6,044 nt of DNA from Solirubrobacterales bacterium (GTDB lineage: Bacteria > Actinomycetota > Thermoleophilia > Solirubrobacterales > Solirubrobacteraceae). Shown here in pieces: positions 1 through 5,192 of this stretch; position 1 is the first letter of the stretch, and each line of letters opens with the position of its first letter. The translations under genes and the position numbers were made by a program. The notes below the pieces were generated by a model, which saw nothing but the letters and a program-made list of their open reading frames with translations, was not told the DNA's origin and did not search any database. Location: the NCBI GenBank assembly GCA_027314825.1, contig DAHVAB010000166.1, positions 1-6,044 of the forward strand, given 5' to 3'.

Positions 1-2
1 TG

Positions 3-614
3 TCATGGGATGAGGCCGGCGGCGTGCCGGAGGTCTTCATCACCGCGCATGACGCGATCTTCGGCCAGGCCGGCCTGCGCTCCGGCGAGCGGCTGCTGGT
101 GCATGGCGCTGCCGGCGGCGTCGGCACCGCCGCGATCCAGCTCGCCCGCGCGGCCGGCGCGGCCGTGACCGCCACCGTGCGCAACGAGTTGTTGCGGGAG
201 GCGGTGGGAGCGCTCGGCGCGGAGGCGATCGCGCCGGAGGGGTTCGCCGAGCGCGGCCCGTTCGACGTGATCCTGGAGCTGGTCGGCGCCCCCAACCTCG
301 CCGAGAACATGGCCGCCCTGGCAGAGGGCGGCCGGATCGTGGTGATAGGCGTCGGCGCCGGCGCCAAGGCGGAGCTCAACCTGCTCGCGCTGATGGGGAA
401 GCGGGCGCGGATCCACGGCTCGACCCTGCGCAGCCGGCCGCTCGAGGAGAAGGCGATCGCGAGCCGCCGCGTGGAGCGGGAGGTGCTGCCGCTGCTCGCC
501 TCCGGCGCCGTGAAGGTGCCGATCGCGGAGACGTTCCCGCTGGCGCGGGCGGCCGCCGCCTACGACCGTTTCGCCGCGGGCGGCAAGCTCGGCAAGATCG
601 TGCTCACGATGTGA
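3..614 (+). CDS. PIG3-type quinone oxidoreductase / MDR-family NAD(P)H reductase, C-terminal part (5' end outside window)
   Basis: Partial gene: the reading frame is open from base 3 to the TGA at 612-614 (203 residues) and runs off the left edge, so the N-terminal GroES-like domain is missing. The visible part is the Rossmann cofactor domain of the medium-chain dehydrogenase/reductase superfamily. The first residues contain PEVFITAHDAIF, followed by the dinucleotide-binding glycine loop GAAGGVGTAAIQLA at bases 106-147. Further on comes GSTLRSRPLEEKA, a stretch typical of the NADPH:quinone oxidoreductase PIG3/TP53I3 group. The protein ends in GGKLGKIVLTM, the usual C-terminus of this group. 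These proteins are soluble NAD(P)H-dependent reductases of quinones or other activated carbonyls; the substrate cannot be read from the sequence. The GTG at 24 is an internal codon, because family similarity continues upstream of it. The gene converges on the minus-strand genes and is probably unrelated to them. Confidence 0.9.
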   Translation, partial: SWDEAGGVPEVFITAHDAIFGQAGLRSGERLLVHGAAGGVGTAAIQLARAAGAAVTATVRNELLREAVGALGAEAIAPEGFAERGPFDVILELVGAPNLAENMAALAEGGRIVVIGVGAGAKAELNLLALMGKRARIHGSTLRSRPLEEKAIASRRVEREVLPLLASGAVKVPIAETFPLARAAAAYDRFAAGGKLGKIVLTM

Positions 615-618
615 GGGA

Positions 619-636
619 CCGCCCGGCCCGGGGCGG
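619..636 (+). terminator. Possible hairpin downstream of the quinone oxidoreductase gene
   Basis: CCGCCC at 619-624 can pair perfectly with GGGCGG at 631-636 across a six-base loop, five bases after the stop codon of the plus-strand gene. No T-run follows, so it is not a classical intrinsic terminator. In DNA this GC-rich, short inverted repeats arise easily by chance. The location between convergent genes is the main argument for it. Confidence 0.3.
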
Positions 637-694
637 CCCGGGACCGTGCGTCCGGCGGGATGCTCACGGGCTCGCCCGCCAGGTGTTGTGGGGA

Positions 695-707
695 CCGGCG
701 GCGCCGG
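695..707 (-). terminator. Possible hairpin just past the UDG-like gene stop
   Basis: CCGGC at 695-699 pairs with GCCGG at 703-707 around a three-base loop, starting one base beyond the minus-strand stop codon at 709-711. It could end or protect the 3' end of the minus-strand transcript. There is no U-tract, and the support is position and symmetry only. Confidence 0.25.
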
Positions 708-708
708 G

Positions 709-1314
709 CTAGTAGGGCGGCTGCGCGGCGTACCAGTCGCCGAGCGCCCGGAAGGCGTCCCAGAACGCGCGCTTGGCGTTCTGCTCGTCCAGCGAGTCGT
801 CGATGCTGGGGACGTACAAAGCCTCGGTCGTGGGGGTGAGGCGTTGGATCTCGCCGGGCCGCTCACTGAGCGCGCGGCCGAGCGGGATCTCCATCTCGTT
901 CAGGGCGGCCAGCGCGGACGGGCCCATCACGACGATGATCTTCGGCTGCACGATCGCGATCTCCTCCAGCACCCGGCGCACGCAGGCGGCGTCGGCGAGG
1001 GAGGGGTCGGGGAGCGGGCACTTCACGCAGAGCGTGCCGTAGACGGCGAGCGGGTCGATCGTCAGGCGCTTGAACGCCTTCATCAGCGCCGTTCCGGCGC
1101 GCCCGTAGAAGGCGACGCCCTCCTCGATCTCCGAGGGCGCGGCCATGTGCTTGATCAGCATGATGTCGGCCTGCGGGTGCCCGGAGCCGAGCACCGGCAT
1201 CTTCTGGCCGCGCGGGCAGCCCTCGCAGGCCTGCAGCTCGCGGGTCAGCGCGTTCAGCTCCCGGATCGCGCGCTCCAGGTACTTCTCGGAGATCTCGTCG
1301 TCGGTCAGCGGCAT
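709..1314 (-). CDS. Divergent family 4/5-like uracil-DNA glycosylase superfamily protein with Fe-S cysteines
   Basis: 201 residues from the ATG at 1314. The fold signature is that of the iron-sulfur uracil-DNA glycosylase group. C30 and C33 form a CxxCP near the N-terminus. C99 lies in CVKCP and C111 in AAC, matching the spacing of the four cluster ligands in family 4 enzymes; C96 is an extra cysteine. FYGRAG (69-74) matches the FVGRAG strand, and IVQPKIIVVMGPSAL (121-135) matches the next core segment. The usual catalytic motifs are altered: the GEAPG loop is replaced by KHMAAPS (55-61), and the C-terminal HP(S/A) motif reads YVPS (167-170), so the histidine is gone. Uracil excision is therefore doubtful; it could be a different base-damage enzyme or a structural homologue. 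The frame stays open to an ATG at 1410 (233 aa), but bases 1315-1410 use AGA, TCT, AAT and GGA codons unlike the body. I therefore chose 1314, although neither start has a clear Shine-Dalgarno. Confidence 0.82.
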   Translation of the reverse strand: MPLTDDEISEKYLERAIRELNALTRELQACEGCPRGQKMPVLGSGHPQADIMLIKHMAAPSEIEEGVAFYGRAGTALMKAFKRLTIDPLAVYGTLCVKCPLPDPSLADAACVRRVLEEIAIVQPKIIVVMGPSALAALNEMEIPLGRALSERPGEIQRLTPTTEALYVPSIDDSLDEQNAKRAFWDAFRALGDWYAAQPPY

Positions 1315-1489
1315 CGACGCGGGATTAGACGGGGGTGCCGCGTCTCCTTGCGCGTGCATCGCCGCTTGCGCACGGTGTCTTGCGTGCCGGCTCATCGGAT
1401 GCGCGCTCATCGCCGCCGGCCCCGCCGTGCCCGCCGTGCCCGCCGCGCCGCGTCGCGGGTCATACGGCCGCGGCGCTCGCCATGCTCGC
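1315..1489. other. 175-base gap between the PHP-fusion gene and the UDG-like gene
   Basis: No convincing gene is seen here. The left part (1315-1410) could be an N-terminal extension of the UDG-like protein from ATGs at 1359, 1395 or 1410, but its codon use is atypical. The right part carries 9-base repeats, described separately. No good -35/-10 pair for the minus strand was recognised, so the UDG-like gene may be co-transcribed from upstream or have its own unrecognised promoter. Confidence 0.5.
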
Positions 1490-1540
1490 TCATCTCCGCC
1501 GTGCCCGCCGTACCCGCCGCTCCCGGCTGGCCCGCCGCGC
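1422..1540. repeat. Degenerate 9-base repeats, consensus CCGCCGTGC, in two blocks
   Basis: Block one lies in the intergenic gap: CCGCCGTGC at 1422-1430 and 1431-1439, then CCGCCGCGC at 1440-1448. Block two lies inside the 3' end of the PHP-fusion gene: CCGCCGTGC at 1496-1504, CCGCCGTAC at 1505-1513, CCGCCGCTC at 1514-1522, a diverged unit at 1523-1531, and CCGCCGCGC at 1532-1540. About 47 non-repetitive bases separate the blocks and contain the stop codon at 1490-1492. On the minus strand, block two encodes much of the Arg/Ala-rich C-terminus of the fusion protein. The pattern looks like slippage or expansion of a short unit across a gene end. Confidence 0.6.
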
Positions 1541-2947
1541 CGCGGCCGGCGTCGCCTTGGTCTGCAGGAACTTCAATGCCTGCACGTAGAGAAGGCTGGT
1601 CGGCCGGGTGAGGATGTCGGCGTCGCGCAGCGACTGCAGGAACTCTTGCGGACCGTCGAAGTCGCGCATCCTGATCCGCACCGACCCGAGCCCCTGCGCG
1701 ACGTGGGAGTCCGAGCCGGCGCCGGGCACGATCCGGTACTTGGCCGCGAACCGGGCGGCCTCCTCGTTGAATGAGCCGATCGCCACCCGCGGGTTGAAGA
1801 TCTCCAGCGCGTCTATCTGATCGAGCACCGGCAGCAGGTGCTCGTAGTCGGGCACCGCGTGCAGGCGGTCGAAGGGGTGGGGCATGTAGACGAGGCCGCC
1901 CTGGCGGCGGATCTCGGCGATCGTCTCCTGCATGGTGAGCCCTCGCGGTATCCGCTCGTGCAGGAACAGCCCGATCACCTCGCCTTGCGAGCCCGTCTTG
2001 ACCTCCTCGCCGACGATCACCTTCAGGGGCGGCTGCCCATCGGAGGCCGTCGCCTGCCGCACCGCCTCCAGGGCCCCGGAGACCTCGTTGTGATCGGTGA
2101 TCGCGATCGCGCCGAGCCCCCGTTCTCGCGCGGTCGCGAGCAGCACCTCCACGGGCGTGGCGCAGTCGGGTGAGTGGTCGGTGTGCATGTGCAGGTCGAC
2201 GTCGATCAGCGGCCTGGCCGCCAGTCGGGCGCGCAGGACCTCGTCGCCCTCGCCTGCGTGCCTGCGGGCGGCGACCTGCTCGTAGACCGCCTCCACCTCG
2301 TCGACCAGAGCTGCGCTGTCGCGCTCGCCGCCGCTCTCGCCGCCGATCAGGGTGTAGGAGCCGGGGAAGTAGCGTTCCATCAGCGCCGCCGTCTGCGCGC
2401 CGGTCGCGGTCCGCGCGTCCAGGCGCCCGAAGAACGTCTCCACGAACCTCCGTGCGATCAGCGTGGAGAGCAGCCGCTCCGTCGGAGCGTGGAAGGTGGC
2501 GACGTTCAGCGATCTGGAGTGGCGCAGGGCGGCGTTGGACGCGCTCGGCGCGAACGGCTCGTGGACGTGCACGAAGTCGAGCGGGAGGCTCGCCAGCAGC
2601 TGCTCGATCGTCCTGGCCACGTCGATCGGCAGCGCGGCGGGCGGCCGCAGCCGCGTGTGGCCGCCCCCCGGCAGGTCGAGCACCTCGCCGACCGCGAGCA
2701 CGGCGGGCTGCCCTCGATCGGTGCCCTCCAGCAGCCTCTCCGGCGCGTCGCGCGAGGAGCGTAGAGCGCGCCGGCAGGCGCGCGCCCTCTCGACGGAGCG
2801 CGACGGCGCGATCACGAGCACTCGGTGTCCCCGTCGGGAGAGCTCGGCGGTGACCGCGCTCACGTGGGCGTTGACCTCGTTGCCCTCGGCCTCCCAGGGG
2901 AACGGCGTCACGTGCGCGATCGAGAAGCGCGAGGCCATCCCGGCCAT
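1490..2947 (-). CDS. PimA-like GT4 N-terminal (acceptor) domain fused to PHP phosphoesterase domain
   Basis: 485 residues from the ATG at 2947; a second in-frame ATG at 2938 is also possible. A GGGGCG stretch about 5 bases upstream supports 2947. Residues 8 to about 200 form a GT-B N-terminal half resembling the PI mannosyltransferase PimA: HVTPFPWEAEGNEVNAHV near the start, then HVHEPFAPS (127-135), then VATFHAPTER (149-158). H153 aligns with the PimA active-site His118. The C-terminal nucleotide-sugar-binding half is missing; only a helix-like remnant remains before residue 250. Residues 247 to about 465 are a PHP domain with its metal ligands: HMH (253-255), TDHN, GEE, MPHPFD and GSDSH. 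The C-terminus is Arg-rich. PHP domains hydrolyse phosphoesters such as nucleotides, histidinol phosphate and polyphosphorylated substrates. The gene lies 37 bases downstream of Ino1, so a role in inositol-lipid metabolism is plausible but inferred. Substrate unknown. Confidence 0.85.
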   Translation of the reverse strand: MAGMASRFSIAHVTPFPWEAEGNEVNAHVSAVTAELSRRGHRVLVIAPSRSVERARACRRALRSSRDAPERLLEGTDRGQPAVLAVGEVLDLPGGGHTRLRPPAALPIDVARTIEQLLASLPLDFVHVHEPFAPSASNAALRHSRSLNVATFHAPTERLLSTLIARRFVETFFGRLDARTATGAQTAALMERYFPGSYTLIGGESGGERDSAALVDEVEAVYEQVAARRHAGEGDEVLRARLAARPLIDVDLHMHTDHSPDCATPVEVLLATARERGLGAIAITDHNEVSGALEAVRQATASDGQPPLKVIVGEEVKTGSQGEVIGLFLHERIPRGLTMQETIAEIRRQGGLVYMPHPFDRLHAVPDYEHLLPVLDQIDALEIFNPRVAIGSFNEEAARFAAKYRIVPGAGSDSHVAQGLGSVRIRMRDFDGPQEFLQSLRDADILTRPTSLLYVQALKFLQTKATPAAARRASRERRVRRARRR

Positions 2948-2984
2948 TATCGCCCCAGACAGCGCGATCCGCGAGCGGTGGCTC

Positions 2985-4418
2985 TCAGCGCTTGGTGGAG
3001 CGGCCGCGTGAGGCGGTGCCGGCGGCGGTGCCGGCGGCGGTGCGTCGCGCGGGCGGCGTCGCGGGCCGGTCCGCCGTGGCGGCCGTGCTGCGTCGTGGCG
3101 ACGGCCTATCCGTCGTGGCGGCCGTGGCGTCCGTGGCGGCTGTCGAGCGCTTGGGGGCCGCAGAGCCCTTGGAGCCTGCGCTCCCCGCGGAGGCCGCTCT
3201 GCCCCCGCTGCCCGCGCCATCCGCGACGCGACGTGCGCGGCGCGGCGCCGCCGGACGACTGGGCCGGCCCGCGTAGCGGGCTATGAACTTCTCGGTGTCG
3301 GCCCTGGCGAGATGGTCGGGCCGCTGGTTGTGGGGCGACTTCATCAGGTAGGAGCTCGGCCCGTCGAGCTGGCCGCCGACCCCATGGTTGAGGGCCAGCT
3401 TGCAGCAGCGGACCGCGTCGATCACGATTCCCGCCGAGTTCGGCGAGTCCCAGACCTCCAGCTTCATCTCCATGTTCAGCGGCACGTCCCCGAACGCCTG
3501 GCCCTCCAGCCGGATGTGCGCCCACTTGCGGTCGGTCAGCCATGGCACGTAGTCGGAGGGGCCGATGTAGACGTCCTCCGCCGGCAGCTTCTCGTCCATG
3601 ATCGAGGTGACCGCGTTGGTCTTGGAGATCTTCTTGGACTCCAGCCGCTCGCGCTCGAGCATGTTGTAGAAGTCCATGTTGCCGCCGACGTTCAGCTGGG
3701 AGGTGCGCAGCATCTTCACGCCGCGGTCCTCGAAGAGGCGCGCCAGCGTCCGGTGCACGATCGTCGCCCCGACCTGGGACTTGATGTCGTCGCCCACGAT
3801 CGGCAGTTTCGCCCGTCGGAAGCGCCGGTCCCAGTAGGGCTCGCGGGCGATGAAGACGGGGATGCAGTTGACGAAGCCGCAGCCGGCCTTCAGGACCTGC
3901 TCGACGTACCACTTGGTGGCCTGTTCGGACCCGACCGGCAGGTAGGAGACGACGACGTCGGTGCTCGTCTCCTTGAGGATCCGCACGATGTCGGCGGTCT
4001 CGCCGGGAGCCTTGACGATCTTCTCCTGCAGGTAGCGGCCGATCCCGTCGTGGGTCATCCCCCTGTATACGGGCACGCCGAGCTTCCGGGGCACTGCGGT
4101 GGCGCCCTTGGCGAACTTGATCGTGTTGTTCTGCCCGGCCCAGATCGCCTGGCCGAGGTCCTTGCCGACCTTCGCCGCATCGACGTCGAAGGCGGCCGTG
4201 AACTCGATGTCGCGCACGTGGTAGCCGCCGAGGTCGACGTGCATGAGCCCTGGCACGCGCTGCGCCGGATCGGCGTTCGCATAGTGGTGGACGCCCTGGA
4301 CGAACGCGGAGGCGCAGTTGCCGACCCCCACGATCGCGACCCTGACCTTGTCCCCTGCGTATCGGGCGGCGCCGTTGCCCTGCGGCTGTCCGTTGCTCTG
4401 CGCTGTGCTCACTGGCAT
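2985..4418 (-). CDS. ino1: Myo-inositol-1-phosphate synthase with long basic low-complexity C-terminal tail
   Basis: 477 residues. The enzyme isomerises glucose-6-phosphate to 1L-myo-inositol-1-phosphate using bound NAD in the cytoplasm, the first step of inositol synthesis. The actinobacterial/archaeal type is clear: NAD-binding VAIVGVGNCASAF (27-39), YHVRDIEFTAAFDVDA, SYLPVGSE (158-165), GDDIKSQVGAT (209-219), LNVGGNMDF (242-250), ERLESKKISKT, then KLEVWDSPNSAG and YLMKSP. The family core ends near residue 385 (EKFIARYAGR), close to the usual length of about 360. The remaining 93 or so residues are only Ala, Thr, Ser, Arg, Pro, Gly, Asp and Lys with one Val, so they are likely disordered and strongly basic. 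The ATG at 4418 was chosen because GAGGA lies just upstream and the preceding in-frame residues have no family match. It is 65 bases downstream of the CDP-alcohol transferase gene and 37 bases upstream of the PHP-fusion gene, which fits an inositol-phospholipid operon. Confidence 0.95.
   Translation of the reverse strand: MPVSTAQSNGQPQGNGAARYAGDKVRVAIVGVGNCASAFVQGVHHYANADPAQRVPGLMHVDLGGYHVRDIEFTAAFDVDAAKVGKDLGQAIWAGQNNTIKFAKGATAVPRKLGVPVYRGMTHDGIGRYLQEKIVKAPGETADIVRILKETSTDVVVSYLPVGSEQATKWYVEQVLKAGCGFVNCIPVFIAREPYWDRRFRRAKLPIVGDDIKSQVGATIVHRTLARLFEDRGVKMLRTSQLNVGGNMDFYNMLERERLESKKISKTNAVTSIMDEKLPAEDVYIGPSDYVPWLTDRKWAHIRLEGQAFGDVPLNMEMKLEVWDSPNSAGIVIDAVRCCKLALNHGVGGQLDGPSSYLMKSPHNQRPDHLARADTEKFIARYAGRPSRPAAPRRARRVADGAGSGGRAASAGSAGSKGSAAPKRSTAATDATAATTDRPSPRRSTAATADRPATPPARRTAAGTAAGTASRGRSTKR
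3015..3044. repeat. 12-base tandem repeat in the ino1 tail
   Basis: GGTGCCGGCGGC occurs at 3015-3026 and again without a gap at 3027-3038, followed by half a unit to 3044. On the minus strand it encodes two TAAG units within the extreme C-terminus of the Ino1 tail. The neighbouring stretch at about 3095-3145 contains further imperfect GTCGTGGCG / CCGTGGCG copies that encode the RSTAAT...DRP repeats. This suggests that the tail grew by short-unit duplication. Confidence 0.6.
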
Positions 4419-4420
4419 GT

Positions 4421-4439
4421 TCCTCGGTTGCTGACCTCC
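4421..4439 (-). promoter_or_regulatory. Ribosome-binding region of ino1
   Basis: Read on the minus strand, GAGGA (4421-4425) lies only two bases before the ATG. A better GGAGG (4435-4439) lies 16 bases before it. Neither has ideal spacing. Together they still mark 4418 as the most likely start, since no other nearby in-frame codon has a comparable signal. Confidence 0.4.
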
Positions 4440-4453
4440 GGGAGAGTACCCGG

Positions 4454-4467
4454 CCGGCGCTCGCCGG
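4454..4467 (-). promoter_or_regulatory. Short inverted repeat between the CDP-alcohol transferase gene and ino1
   Basis: CCGGC at 4454-4458 pairs with GCCGG at 4463-4467 around a four-base loop, extendable by one pair inward. It lies in the 65-base spacer, 36 bases before the ino1 ATG. It could be a weak terminator or attenuator, an mRNA-stabilising hairpin, or chance in high-GC DNA. No U-run follows. Confidence 0.25.
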
Positions 4468-4483
4468 TGACGTGCGACCGGCC

Positions 4484-5062
4484 TCAGCCCATCGCCTTGC
4501 GCACGTGCCAGATCCGTTGCAGGACGGTGATGACGCTGAGGCCGGCCAGCACGTAGACGGCCGGGGCGAGCAGGCTGAGAGAGCCGAGCAGGGATCCGCC
4601 GAAGACGAGGCCGGCCGAGAGGATCACCACGCGCACGGGCCTGGTCGCGATCCCGACCTTGCACTCGACGCCGAGCGCCTCGGCCCGCGCACGGGTGTAG
4701 GAGACCATCAGCGAGGCGAGCACCGCGACCACCACGGCTGCCGCCGCGCCGGGGCGGCCTTCCTGCGCGAAGACCGCGGCCACCGCGGTCAGCACGATCC
4801 CCTCCTCGATCCGGTCGAGCGTCGAGTCGAGGAACGCGCCGAACTGGGTGCCCTTGCCGGACATCCGCGAATAGCGGCCGTCGAGGGTGTCCATCACCGA
4901 GCCGACGATGAAGGAGATCCCCGCCAGCAGGAAGAGCCGCTCCCAGACGAGCACGGCGGCGAGCAGGTTCAGGGCGAGGCCCGTGAGTGAGATCGCGTTC
5001 GGGGTCAGCCGCGACTCGATCAGGCGGTTGCGCACGAGCTCGCGTCGCTGCGCCGCGGTCAT
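4484..5062 (-). CDS. CDP-alcohol phosphatidyltransferase, probable phosphatidylinositol-phosphate synthase (PgsA1-like)
   Basis: 192 residues of an integral membrane enzyme with about six hydrophobic segments. The CDP-alcohol signature is complete: D58, D61-G62, R66, G75, D79 and D83, with the correct spacing (DxxDGxxxR, eight residues, GxxxDxxxD). The small residue before the arginine is Ser65 rather than the usual Ala. SYTRARAEALG (121-131) and the Arg-Pro at 141-142 resemble the actinobacterial PIP synthases, which transfer phosphatidate from CDP-diacylglycerol to inositol-1-phosphate. The adjacent gene 65 bases downstream makes inositol-1-phosphate, which is the main reason for preferring this over phosphatidylglycerophosphate synthase. 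The start at 5062 was chosen because MTAAQRRELVRNRLIESRLTP leads straight into the family sequence. An in-frame GTG at 5179 would add 39 Arg/Gly/Pro-rich residues with poor codon use. No clear Shine-Dalgarno is seen. Confidence 0.88.
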   Translation of the reverse strand: MTAAQRRELVRNRLIESRLTPNAISLTGLALNLLAAVLVWERLFLLAGISFIVGSVMDTLDGRYSRMSGKGTQFGAFLDSTLDRIEEGIVLTAVAAVFAQEGRPGAAAAVVVAVLASLMVSYTRARAEALGVECKVGIATRPVRVVILSAGLVFGGSLLGSLSLLAPAVYVLAGLSVITVLQRIWHVRKAMG

Positions 5063-5170
5063 CGACGGGCGCCGACCGCGCGGGGGCGGGCGCCGCGACC
5101 CCCGGCCGCCCGACCCACGGCCCCTCGCTCCCGGGCGCAGGCGGCGCCTGTGCGCCTGTGGATGCTCTGA

Positions 5171-5191
5171 GGCCGGCACCCCGCGCCGGCC
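5171..5191 (-). terminator. Perfect 7-bp hairpin immediately after the PAP2 gene
   Basis: GGCCGGC at 5171-5177 pairs with GCCGGCC at 5185-5191 across a seven-base loop, beginning one base past the PAP2 stop codon (5193-5195). It has the longest stem of the intergenic hairpins noted here. No U-tract follows on the minus strand. It may be a partial terminator that lowers expression of the downstream genes, or a 3'-end protector if the transcript is processed. Confidence 0.35.
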
Positions 5192-5192
5192 C

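Noticed and set aside
3..866. Minus-strand open frame of 287 codons opposite the quinone oxidoreductase
   Set aside because: The plus strand has unmistakable oxidoreductase motifs; the opposite frame is low-complexity Arg/Pro/Gly-rich sequence.
1422..1540. CRISPR array
   Set aside because: The repeated unit is only 9 bases, is contiguous rather than spaced by unique spacers, and lies partly in coding sequence.
646..1611. Plus-strand open frame of 321 codons opposite the UDG-like gene
   Set aside because: It lies antisense to a gene with clear family motifs, is rich in Arg/Gly/His/Leu shadow patterns, and matches no family.
709..2947. A DNA-repair or defence module made of the UDG-like protein and the PHP protein (PHP domains also occur in polymerases)
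   Set aside because: The PHP protein lacks any polymerase part and carries a glycosyltransferase-type domain. The 175-base gap and repeat block separate the two genes, so a shared pathway is not supported.
2948..3220. Upstream extension of the PHP-fusion frame into the ino1 tail (576-residue version)
   Set aside because: The extra ~91 residues are Arg/Pro/Ala-rich shadow of the ino1 tail code. The GT4 domain starts at the ATG at 2947 or 2938.
3312..4556. Long plus-strand open frame (414 codons) opposite ino1 and the end of the CDP-alcohol transferase gene
   Set aside because: It is antisense to strongly recognised genes, its composition is typical of a shadow frame in high-GC DNA, and it shows no recognisable domain.
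4419..4664. Upstream extension of the ino1 frame to 4664
   Set aside because: It overlaps the 3' end of the CDP-alcohol transferase gene, has no family similarity, and the start at 4418 has a nearby ribosome-binding signal.
5063..5179. 39-residue Arg/Gly/Pro N-terminal extension of the CDP-alcohol transferase from a GTG at 5179
   Set aside because: Codon use is poor, there is no family match, and the frame would begin inside the hairpin right after the PAP2 gene. It cannot be fully excluded, since other proteins in the window carry basic low-complexity ends.
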